From: Porodaedalea pini
Taxonomy: Eukaryota; Basidiomycota; Agaricomycetes; Hymenochaetales; Hymenochaetaceae
Length of the DNA stretch: 64,000 nt
NCBI GenBank assembly: GCA_002794775.1
Contig: NBAY01000014.1
Location: 248,001-312,000 of the forward strand
Direction of reading: 5' to 3'
In this document: positions 11,700 through 22,880 of the stretch, piece after piece
How the letters are laid out: each line of letters starts with the position of its first letter
Numbering within the stretch: the stretch's first letter is position 1
Translations under genes and position numbers: made by a program
The notes under the pieces: model-generated
Databases searched by the model: none
Seen by the model: only the letters and a program-made list of their open reading frames with translations
Told to the model about the DNA's origin: nothing

Positions 11700-13945
11700 A
11701 TGGATAACAAATTGTTGACCAAAGCAAAAGCCTCTCTTCACAAGACAAAGTCTTATCGTTCCCTTGTCAATCCCAAGGACCCCACCAAGTGTGAGGAGTG
11801 TAAACAGGATCTCCCCTATCACAGTCGCCAGTGTGTTAGCGGGACCGCCAAGTTATGTGTCACTTGTGGTCGCGACAAGACCTACAACCACGATGACAAC
11901 GTATGCGCTACAGTACAAGCGAATCGTGCTAAATGGTCTCCCGATGTCGAGGCGGATGAACATGCCGCCAAGCTTCGTAAACAAGGGGACCTCCCCCCGA
12001 CTCCCGATGTCGAATCACAGAATACACTCAAACGCTCGAACTCAGAGGAAGAACACAGATCTATCCCACCTCCAGCCAGAATCGACGACGATGCCATGGA
12101 CGACGATTTGTACATCCCGGACGAGCATGCCAGTCAGGCCCCTCAGGTCGACAACATTATGGACGATATCGATGAAATGAACGATCCGGCCATTGCCGAG
12201 AAGATCAATCTTTGCCTTTTCGAGTCTCACCAAAGAAACCATCGACACTATTAACACGCTTATTTCGCAACCGACATGGTCATCTGACAAGCCTTGGTTC
12301 GACGATCCGGTTCGCGCCGGATCTATCCTCGCTAACATCGGGTCCAACCTAGTATCCTGGATAAACAAGTCAAACAGTTTGGACGACGAAATGCAACCTC
12401 AGTAACTCAGCTAACGAAAGTTTGGAGGCCTTCCATTCAACTTTCCGGATTCATTCTCCCTCGTTTAAACATGTGTTCGAAAATATCTATACTAACAGTC
12501 AGACCATCCGCGATCAGGAAATCACGGACACTATGCACACTATGTCCCGTTCTATTCAGCATCTTTCAGCGGTCGTATCCTCCATATCGGAGAAGACCAA
12601 CATAATCGAAAAACAGCTTTCAGATGGCCCCGTGCCCCCCTCTCATTTGTCTATGCTACTAACGTTAACCTTAACAAACAGCAGAAAATCCTGCCGGACC
12701 CCCTAGGGGCTCACTTTGTCCACGACCCAGGTTCCCCCCCCCAGCCCCGATTACGAAGCAACGTGTACCGGTCCCTAAGAACGGTAAAACCGAGTACGCT
12801 GCCGCCATCGCTAAAACACGAGTCCCTGGCTCTGGTTATCGCATGACTACGGAGGGCATCATCATCACGCCTGATGGTTACGCCCATTCGGAACACAATG
12901 CTCCGCGAGGATCACAAACCAAAGTCCATTATCCTCCTATCGCATCGGTCGGCACCGATCAGGAGGGGTTCACAACAGTTTCTTACGCTAAAGCAGCACA
13001 AAAGAAACCCAAAACTACCCCTACCAAGGTAGTGCGTATAACTGAACAGAACCCCCAAGGGGAAGTTCTACTGTTCCCATCAACCGGTCTAACGGATCGG
13101 TCAACACCCGTGTTCGTAACGTTAGACGAATTTTCTTCTCACTCCTGGGAGATCTGGCTGTCCGCCCGTCCCCTCTATCTGTTAAAAACGCGGTCCGCGC
13201 GGGCCTCAAGGGCAATCCGCTGTTTAAACACCTCGTCATCCTGAATGTCAAATATACTTCCAACAGTAACCTACTAATCGCATTCACTAACATCCGTTCC
13301 AACTTCGATTCACAACACAGTTCACTCGTTACTCAGCTCAACCGCATTATCAACATTTCGGGGGCCAAGGCATTTACTCCGTCGCCTCAGTTCAAAATGG
13401 TTATCCCTGGGGTCCTGGTATACGACAAGGATACTAACCTCATCTATTCGGAAAAAGATCTTTCCGAGGAGATTTCCTCCCTACCACAATTCGAAGGACA
13501 GGAATTCATGTTCCCACCGCGGTTCATGTCTTCAATCGAACACCTCAACCAGCACGATTATTGCAACGTATCGGTCGTCCTTAAAGACGACTCTCGTTTG
13601 TGTTTCGACCACTTCTTCCTTCATAACAACAGATCGGTTCCCGTGTTTGGCGTCATTCACCGACTCGAGGAAATGAAGGCTCGCCCCACCATTAACCAAT
13701 GTGATAATTGTCATCGCCTGGGGCACCCCGCCTCCAAATGTCGATCAGTTGCCCATTGTGCGGTCTGCTCTGAACCCCATCGTACAGCTGTCCACGTTGC
13801 CAAGTGCACACCGTGCACAGCCTCTAACAACCTTCAGTGCGACCATTTCGCCCTGTGCATTAACTGCCAGGGCAACCATAGCGCCAGGTCATCAGAGTGC
13901 CCAGCTCGCCGCAACTATCGCTCCCCTTTTAATCTTTATGACTGA
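11700..13945 (+). pseudogene. LINE ORF1 (gag-like, zinc knuckles), frameshifted
   Basis: The N-terminal part (from ATG 11700) has paired Cys motifs (CEECKQDLPYHSRQC, CVTCGRDKTYNHDDNVC). The C-terminal part has the triple zinc-knuckle array typical of LINE gag proteins (CDNCHRLGHPASKC, CAVCSEPHRTAVHVAKC, CINCQGNHSARSSEC). The body must be read through at least four frame changes, near 12210, 12410, 12700-12725 and 13130, so it cannot make a full protein. By analogy with other LINE ORF1 products it would bind the element RNA. Its stop TGA at 13943-13945 overlaps the ORF2 start. Confidence 0.85.
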
Positions 13946-16900
13946 CTCAATCTCTGTTTTTTCCCTAAATATTCAGAATTCAGAACCTACCTTCGATTTT
14001 CTTTTACGCTCCTTTTCTTCCACTCACATCGCTCCAGATATTATTTGTTTCCAGGAGATTCCAACAATCTATTCGATCATCCCTTCTAAATCTTCCTCGT
14101 CCAGTTCCAGAATCTTCAATATTTGCAACGCCACCCCCTATTCTGTGTTCTGACCCTCTTCTCCCGAGAAACCTAGGTGTTGCATCTTGGTACACCCTTG
14201 CATTGTCCATCGCGTTTCACTTTACGTTCCTTCCCATTTGTCTCCTAACATCACTGTCATTTCAATTTCCTGGGGTGACCTATCCCCCTTACTACTCTGG
14301 AACGTCTACAGTTCTCCCTTGCTACATGAGTTCGAGGACCCTCTTCCTCCCCTCGATATCCCATCCAATATCTTTACAGGAGATTTTAATCGCCACTCAG
14401 ACCTTTGGTCTTTCCCAGACCAATCCTCTGCCTTTCCACGGTCGTCGAAGCTCATTGACTGGATCATCGAGAATGATTTAACCGTTTGTAACCCCCGCGA
14501 CCAACACACTTATTTTAACCGCTCTTCAGGTTCTAAGTCTATTATCGATCTCGTCATAGCCTCTGATGATTTCACCCCCTTTCTTCTCGAAAACATTTCC
14601 GTTTCAGACTCCACTCTGGATATTTCCTCAGACCATCTTCCTATTCGCTTTTCTTTTGACATCAATGTTCTAGCGGCAACCCCGCAACACCCCCTTTGTT
14701 CTATTCATTCTCGCGATTTACCTTCTTTTATAGGGGAGTGTTGTGAATCACGCTCATTCTCCTTTTCCCTGACAGGGATCGATTCTCCGAAGGCGCTGGA
14801 CGACCTTCTTCTCTTACTTAACTCGTCCATTTCCAACTTTGCTACGTTCTTTCTTCGCAAACGAAAAGCCCGCTTGTACTTTGGCCCCAACAATTGGTGG
14901 TCCGAAACGTGTTCTAAACTCTATCGCGAACATTGTCGTAACCCCAATCCCCACTCGAAATATCGCCTCGACGCCGAAATTGCTCGTGCCAAGAATGCAT
15001 TCTATGGCGCGTGTCTCCAGCAATCCGACACTCTCTCAGTATGGCGCAATCAGCATTTGGGTATGGCATGTCGCCGAGCCCCTATTGGCGCACTTCGCAT
15101 GTCAAATGGGTCATTCACCACGACTGAATCCGATAAAGCATCCCTCTTTCGAGAGACGTTCTTCCCATCATTAACCAATGCACCGGAGGCCATACCCCTT
15201 CCTGCCCTCCGCGACATTCGTCCCATCAAAATGAGTGACATACACGCTGCACTCCAGGGTATTGACCGCGAAACAAGTCCTGGCAATAGCCATATCTCGT
15301 ACAAACACTTGGAGCTTCTAGTCAAGCATCAAGGGCAATTTTTCATTGATCTTTTCTCTCTGTGTCTAAAGATCGGTCATTTTCCAATTTCCTTTAAAAC
15401 TTCCCTTGTTACGTTCCTTCCCAAGCCCAAACAATCTGACTTTACAGTTCCCCGTGCATTCTGACCCATTACCTTGGTGGACACCATAGGTAAACTTTTC
15501 GAACATATTCTTTTTAACCTCCTTCAACCCTTTTTCGAACTTAACAATCTCCTCCCTGACTCTCAACACGGCTGTCGAAAACATCGTTCTTCTCTCACCG
15601 CGTGCTATGATTTACTTTCTTCTATTCTTAACCAACCTTTTATTCATAGTGGCGGCGACAATGTGGGTTCCCTGCATGGCCGACACCGCTATCTTATTAC
15701 ATCGGTCCTTACTGTTGACATTCAAGGTTTTTTCGACAATATCTCTCACAATCTCCTTCTTTCCAAACTTATTCGCTCCAATGTTCATCCAAACATCATT
15801 CATGTTCTATCATCCTGGCTTCAGAACCGTCTAATCTCCTTTCATTTTAACAATTTCTTTTCCCCTCCTTTTATTAAACCCAACCGTGGCGTCCCTCAAG
15901 GGTCCCCGCTGTCTCCGCTTATTTCTATTTTCACGGCAGCGGATGTCATCTCCGCTTACAACACTCGATTTGGCCCCCACCGACCCTTACTCGCGTATAT
16001 GGATGACCATCTCCTTTACGCTCAATCACTCAGTATACGCACCAATTTAGTGCGTCTTCGTAACCAATTCCAATTTCTTTCACTTCAATTTGAATCCATT
16101 GGCTTATCCATTGATCCCGATGCAATCGAGCTCCTTCATATCATCCCTTATCGTCCTGTGGCCGAGTATACATTCCGCTCTTTCTTAACCAACTCTCCCT
16201 CTTCTTCTCAAGCTGCTTTGTCTTTACCTGACAATCGCGTCATTTCTCCTTCACGTCACCTTACATGGTTAGGGGTCATTTTTTCATATGACCTCTCGCC
16301 CAAACTTCATTTCGAATCTCGGGCAAACAAAGCCCTTTCCACCCTTCATCAGCGCCATTTCCTCTTTAACAGGTCCAACGGCGCGTATTTCCAATATGCT
16401 CACCTACTTTATTTCGGTTTAATTCGCTCTGTCACCATTTATGGCGCCATTCTGTTCCCAGAATCTTTGTTTATTCCCTCTATTCTCCAAAAAACCCAAG
16501 ATTGCTTTTTTCACTCTATTTTTCACGCAAACATTACAACGTCTGTGGCTGAATCCTTTTTATCTTGCCCACCCCTCCCTCTTTTCATTCGTTCACTTTC
16601 TCAACGATTCCTCTTGTCATATTTTGCCCATTCCAAACATATCCCTACCCCAAAGCAATACCTAACATCGTCTCTCCTTCCTGATATTCAGATTCCTAAA
16701 GAAACTTCTTTCCAGTCTTTTACTCAAATTCATTCACGCCTCATTATGACTCCTATCCCTTCCTTAGAACAACGCCCTCACGCTATTCGCGCTTTCAATT
16801 CCTTTTTCCTACACCCCCCTCCCTATCAATACTTTATCTTTACAGACGGCTCCTTCATCCCTGATGCCAATGGTTACCACAACGGCGGCCATGGATTCGT

Positions 16901-17765
16901 TATCATGCACAATCAGCAAGAACTCGCTGCCTTTTCTTCAGCAGCGCACTCTCGATCAAACATATTGTTTGAAGAGCAGGAAGCGCTCATCGCAGCCATG
17001 CGTCGTATTTCATCTCTCCTTTCAAAATGCTTCACCCCGGTCCACATCCATATCGTCTCCGATTTGCTTAATTGCGTCCAGCTCATCTTCTCAAATGACG
17101 CTCGCCATGCAGACTTCATCATCACTTTCCGTCGCCTCTGCGGGATATTCCTAGCCCTCCATCACGCGACCTCCCATATCACGATCCAGTGGCTCCCGTC
17201 CCATCATGGAGTACTAGGCAATTCTAAAGCCGATAAACTGGCAAAAGACGCTGCATCCAACCCTCATCGCGAGACCATACTGGACTCACTTCCCAATTTG
17301 AAGGTGCAAGTACATCTCGATCTTCTTCGAGCTTGGAAAGCCAATATCGTAAACTTGCGTGGACATCGCTCCATCCTTGAGCCGTCCTCGTTTATCCTTC
17401 ACCCAACACGATCTTTACACCCATTCCTGAAGCTTTCTCCACGGAAGATGATACATCGCTCAGTTCTTTCACGTGCCGCCAGCATCATGCTGAACGCGCT
17501 CGATTTGCATGATCGAAACCTCACCCCGCGTTGCCCGGACCCTTTGTGCACCAAACATGATGTCCGCCATTCCCTTAATGTTTGTCCGTATTTCGCATTA
17601 GTTCGCAATGGCCTTTTTCGTCAACGATCTCTACCTTTATCTTTCTCTGAATGGTTTCGCCCAAATAACTTTCTTCTTCTTTTAAAATTCACTTATTTTT
17701 CATTCCGTCGCCCACCGGACAGCATGCCTTTACTATCTGATTTACCTCCATCTTATTACCTGTAG
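13938..17765 (+). pseudogene. LINE ORF2 (endonuclease-RT-RNase H) with two in-frame stops
   Basis: ATG at 13938 overlaps the ORF1 stop in the string ATGACTGA, the arrangement expected for stop/restart translation. In one frame one reads an AP-endonuclease (LNIQN; FQE; FTGDFNRHSDLW; SDHLPIRFS), then reverse transcriptase (FFDNISHNLL; GVPQGSPLSP; catalytic YMDD). RNase H follows (FTDGSF; SDLLNCV; WLPSHHG..GNSKADKLAKDAA), then a C-terminal CPDPLC..H..C motif. Two TGA codons break it, at 14151-14153 and 15462-15464. Both follow Phe and precede Pro, and each could derive from an Arg CGA codon by one C-to-T change. Apart from these stops the frame is preserved over 3.8 kb, so decay is recent or mild. 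Confidence 0.9.
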
Positions 17766-19294
17766 TCTCAAACCCTTTTTTTCAGTTACGTTTACCCTTC
17801 ATCGTTACGTTTACACCACATTTCCACTCTACGCTTGGTTCTTATGGTTTTGTTTTGCCTCTGTCGCAGTTGGTAGTCTGTTAGGAGTAGATAGCAGAGA
17901 TTATAAACGGGAAAGCACGTGATAGCAACAACGCGTTTTACGCGGCGATAGATTTTTGTCTCTATACCTGTCAGTTATTTTGTCCTTGAGTGCTTGATCT
18001 CTGCTCACGAAGCCCTTCATGAGAAAGAGAAGCGTACGAGTGTGCTCTGTGTCGGTGATTATGGAACCGAAGTAATGCTCTTACACGAGAGCCCCATCAT
18101 AGTGCAATAACTGTGAAAGCGCCTGCCAATCGCGACACTGTCTTCCAGCGTGGGGACTGCGTGCCGTGTGCACAGGGGCATGATCCTATATATCTGGTGT
18201 CGGTCAATGGGAGAAAGAAAGAAAAGGCCAATATTAATGGGCTCCTCTTACAGATTGTCTCCTTCAGACAGGCCTAGGTATGCGCAGTCAAAATCGTGCT
18301 CCTTCATCCACCACTACCAGGATAGCACCTACCGTTCCATGTGATCCAGCATGCCTTCTTCCCGTGCAATGCATGGCCATTCCACTTGTGTCAATCTGAA
18401 GTCGGGAATATGCACTTGCGTACGCAGTTAATGCCCATTAATATTGTGAGGCAAGTGACTTCAGCCCTCACGTTTTGTGAGGTGACCATGACTCATACTT
18501 GTCGTGTGCATATTTGGAGGGCTTCTTTAAGTTCTTAGCCTCTCAGATGCCTCGTTGTTGGGCGGTCACTTGCCTGCGACCTCTTGGGAATCACTTCTAT
18601 GTCCCTCACAGACCACCTCTCGAGGAAAATGAGTCAATGAGTGAGCATTGGCTGAGAACTCATCGCCATCGTATATCAAACGATGAGAACCTTCAACCCG
18701 GGTAATGCATCAGCGTCCATCTTAGAGGTGTTCAAGTCATTGGTCGAGACCTCACTATCCTTCGTATGCTTCAGCTGAGAATAAGGCGCGGCAATAATTT
18801 GGGCGCTGGAGCATCGTGAGACATATGTAATTATTTCGCCCTTGCCGCCGGAACTGTCTTCATCCTCCTCTTCGCTATCGCTACTAGAATCGCATCAACG
18901 GTTGTCTTGCGGCGCTCCTTCATTTCTTCGTCCACTCGAAATTCTCCCTTTCTCCGTACTGACCTGTTCCTGGTCCGGTTCCGTGCTCATATTCCGGCTG
19001 TTGCCTTTGTCTATATCCTGTTATCGTCGCCTCGGCCCTTCGCATAGGCCTCTGTTCCTCACTATAAGATTATTGACGGAAACTTTAAGACATCATCGTA
19101 TAGAATGGAATCTCGGTGCATACTCGACTATAACTGCTCAAACATAATGTATGATCGGATAATTATGAAATAACGAAGGCTGTATGTAAAAAAACGCGCT
19201 TTGAGGGCCCACCGTGGGCAACAACACTTCCGTATACGAGAACACCCAAGCATAGTGAACGGCACGAAACAGGAAAAGAAAAGAAAATCCATGC
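17766..19294. other. LINE 3' flank and gene-free interval
   Basis: The first ~130 bases are probably the LINE 3' UTR. The rest holds only short unrelated frames on both strands. The final part, before 19295, is the 3' flank of the minus-strand IMD-domain gene. Confidence 0.45.
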
Positions 19295-22200
19295 TCATCC
19301 TCCTCTAGACACTTTCTCCAGTTTGCGCGAGGCTTTCTGAAGCATTTGTTTAGCGCGGGTGTATTCTTCATCCTCATCGCTCGAGTCCTCCCAGCCTGCG
19401 CCTAAAGTCCGTGATGTCCAGCCGCTGTTCGCAGGCTCATCTTCAGCTGGAGCCGAAGCTGGAGCCCACGGCACATGGTCTTCCTCGTCGTCAGCTAGTG
19501 CTGGCGGCGTAGGAGAGAAAGTTGGCTTGAGCGAGACGCGGACGCTCTTGCGGCGTGATGGAGGTGTCGCAGTACCACCAGTCGAAGAGGCGGATGCAGA
19601 AAGCTGTGACCCATTAGGTTTGGTCTCTGAAACAAATCCATTTGGCAACGTGTGCCCTGCCTGGCCTTGTGGTGTCGGTGGGTCATCTTCGAGGTCTTCA
19701 TGCCCAGTTTCGTACGCAGACGACAGTGATGCAGAATCATTATCATTGACGGGACTTGACCCGGTGCCTTTACGCCCAAGGACGGGAGGGGTTAGGTTAT
19801 CGGTACCAGCCGGCGCCGGCGTACCCGTCTTTCGCACAGGACTCGCAGCTCGCGGAGGCGACATCATAGCTGGACTCGGGCTCGCGGAACGGTTTCTCAT
19901 TGCAGAACGTAGGGGAGCCTTCGGTGCTGTAATTGGGGTTGCTGGAAGGCGTTTCAGAGGTAGTGAAGGCTCCGAACTCGATGCAGAAATACTGCCTTTC
20001 TGATTACCGTTTACAAGCTGCGGCCGTAGAGGGGATTCTTTCCTGCTTCCTGCACGAGTGAAGGATGTATCCGAATTTGCATGTTGGGTAGGGGACGCGG
20101 ACACAGGACCTCCAAGCTCGGCGCTCTGATAGACGCTCTTCGGGGCTTTGATTTCGACAAGCAAACTGTTTGGATTTGACTGCAGCCAACCTTGCCGATT
20201 CTGCCGCGAAACATCTTCAACAATGCTCAGCAGGCTCGTCTGGCCGTGCGTAGGTGGCGCAGAGACATGGCCAAGGCTCGTCCTGCGGCGGCGTGCCTTT
20301 CCCGGCCCGGCGTGCCCAGAGTCAGATGATGTACCCGTTCGCCTTCCTTTGACATTCGAAGAAGGGAGGTCAAGTGACGCAGGCCTCGTCGACGAGCTAG
20401 TCTTGATTGTCGACTGCGAACGAACAGTCGAGGAGCGAGAAACAGGCGCCGAAAGAGGGGATAAGGTATGCCCATTCCCGATGCTCTGAGATCGAGGGAA
20501 GCCCGCGTTCTCCTTCGCAGGGTTGTTGACATCCAATTTTCTTCCTTCATTCGACTGTCCCGAACCTGATATCTTTCTTTGAGCATCACTATCCGACGTT
20601 TTACGCAGCTTTTTTCCACCAGACCGTGGACGCTTCGGACTAGCGCTGCCACTCGCCTGAGCCTCCAGATCAGTCGGCGCTGAGCGCGACTCTGATAACG
20701 TCCTCGATGCGGCTGCCTGCGCAAGGAACGAAGGGACAGGATTCGTCTGCACAGGCGCTCTTTCCACATCATCGTCCGAGCTATCCTCGCCCTTCCCGGC
20801 TTTCTTTAGGTTCTTATCAGTCCTGGTAAGCCAAAGCCCCCTTTCTTGGGCAATGGAGGGGTCTGGTTGGACGGCGAAGCACTCGAAGGCGCACCATACA
20901 CAGACGTCGTGCGATCACGCCTGTGGAAAATACCCGTGAGTGCGCCGAGTCCGAGGAAGGTAGAATGTTTTCGACGTCGCGGAGAGTTCTGTTGACCGTC
21001 CGAGTTCGTGTTCGCGCTCGATCCCGTTCCGAAAGGGTCATTGTTCTGCTGGGTGGTACCGGCTTTCGAAGAATGATTGGTTGGTAGTGGTGCACTGGCA
21101 GAGGTAGACATAACTGCGGCACTGTCAGAATTCTGACGTTTCGGTCGCCTCAAGGAAAGACGCGTCTTCGAGCCGAGCTGTTTAGAATTCACATTCGATG
21201 TAGATGGGTGGGAGAACAGAAGATTTTCATGCACCTCGAATTGACGTTCGTCCGTCTCTTCGACACTACTACCACCAAGCTCGTCTTCGGCTGTCGCTGG
21301 GCCCGGAGCGCGCATCTGCGGAGGCGTGTAATGGTCCTCTTCCGAGATCGCATGTGCAGGAGGAAGATTGAGCGCAAAGCGTGAGCCGTCATGCATATCA
21401 GCTTCGGGAGCATGGTCGCGCGTTCCCGGACCGGACGAGCTACCGGAGCTGGGATGGTATTGTTCAGGGTTTACATCTGCGTGGAAGATTTGAGACGCAG
21501 ATTGTGAAGGCGCAAGTGACGATGAGAGATCTGAAGAAGGTCGTTGATAAGGATAATTTGGATCGGGGAGAGGTTTTTGCGTATGGAGACCAGGTCGTTC
21601 TGCGAATGTGACATCAGTCCCCTTGTTCAGGGAAGAATTTTGGCACGCGTACAAGACAGATCCGATCACAAAACAGACGAAGCGAGCATGCATATCATAT
21701 CGGTCGTTGGAAAGGAAATGAAAGGGACGAGAAAAATGAGACTCACCAGGAGATCCCTTTGGGACTGAAGAATCCAATGCCTTCAAGCCATCCTTCCCTA
21801 CTTTTGCCCACTTCCACCCGCACTCCACCAGTGCCTTGCATCGTGACCTCAGGCCTCCTACAAAAGCGGATTCACGCATCTGGGCCAATATCCGTTCCTT
21901 TTCAGTGAGATGAGTCTCGCACGCTTGCAGTTCATTTTGTGCGAGGTTAAGTTTGGAATTGCTAAAGGAAAGATGCTCGAGGGTGGAATTTGACGCCGAA
22001 AAGCCGGACGTGTTCTGCTGATTGCTTGTGGGTGAAGGAAGTATGGAGCGACGTTTGGGGTTATTTGATTTGGACGCTTTTATGAGGCGGTCTACACTGA
22101 AGTTACGCCGAAGTATAAATATGACGTCTCCGCTCCATTAGGACGCACAAAGTAAACGGTCAGAAACTCACAGGATCTCCCGGTCTCTAGCGATCGTCCC

Positions 22201-22476
22201 AACCTCATCCTCCATCTCCTTGAGCATCTTCAGCTGCTCGCACCATTCTTCAACAGCCAAGACATAACCTCTCAGTGCGTCGTGAGCACCGACGAGGGCG
22301 GTGGCAACCGACCCGATCGCACGAGAGGCCGAGGGTGGCGAGGCAGCCGCATACGCCGAGAAGGAAGAGAGCGACGATTGGCCATAATCAAGTTGAGAAT
22401 GCAGGGAACGAACGTAGTCCTTCTCATGGGAAAGAAGGTTTGACAACAACCGCGAGTCTGCTGGACGATGCGGCAT
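19295..22476 (-). CDS. IMD/BAR-like domain protein with long disordered tail
   Basis: The N-terminal exon (ATG 22474-22476) reads SRLLSNLLSHEKDYVRSL, then an Ala/Ser hinge and a helical region ending IARDREIL. Intron 22092-22171 (GTGAGT..TAG) leads to RLIKASKSNNPKRRS and a coiled-coil stretch (LNLAQNELQACETHLTEKER). This pattern is that of basidiomycete proteins annotated as IMD-domain (BAR superfamily, membrane-curving). A further intron lies near 21605-21750, and another must join the frames near 20830. About 650 residues of Ser/Pro-rich disorder follow, ending in an acidic motif and a basic helix (RAKQMLQKASRKLEKVSR). An upstream exon with ATG near 22652 (start MQKRARPSNVLDRK) is possible, since AG acceptors occur just before the called exon. 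The likely role is at the plasma membrane or actin cortex. Family assignment is from memory. Confidence 0.6.
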
Positions 22477-22880
22477 CCGTCCACGACGAGTGAGGCTGCC
22501 TCGATCCTTGAGAATCTAGAGATACAACACAGAAGAGATTGGAGAGAAAGAGGGAGGCTGACAGCGAGATGGTGGTTGAGTACAAGGAGCTGGTGAAGTG
22601 AACTAAGACATTTCCGGTCCAGAACGTTGGAAGGACGCGCGCGTTTCTGCATCCCTCCGCTTCTGCGTGTAGATCTCGTGTCATCAATTCTACTCATGAC
22701 ACGCGCCTATTTACTAATTAATCTTCCTCAAGCATGCATTAACGCATTTATTATTCTCTATCTTAAAGGGAACTAAACGGAACCAAAAACTTATATGATT
22801 TATACACAAGGGAAAGGGAAAGAAGGAGGAGAAAGATAAAAGAATTCATTTGAAACCGACCGGCAGACGCGATTACAAAC

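Larger units (their letters stand above)
11520..17900 (+). mobile_element. Degenerate LINE (Tad1/I-like non-LTR retrotransposon)
   Basis: The order is zinc-knuckle ORF1, AP-endonuclease, reverse transcriptase, RNase H and a C-terminal CCHC-like motif. This is the layout of fungal Tad1 and related I-group LINEs. The coding part is 11700-17765; outer limits are approximate because no poly-A tail or target duplication could be recognised. ORF1 has several frameshifts and ORF2 two nonsense codons, so the copy is dead, though near full length. Upstream of 11700 the sequence looks like the 5' UTR. Confidence 0.9.

Noticed and set aside
19359..20489. Long plus-strand frames
   Set aside because: Antisense shadows of the Ser/Pro-rich tail of the IMD-domain gene.
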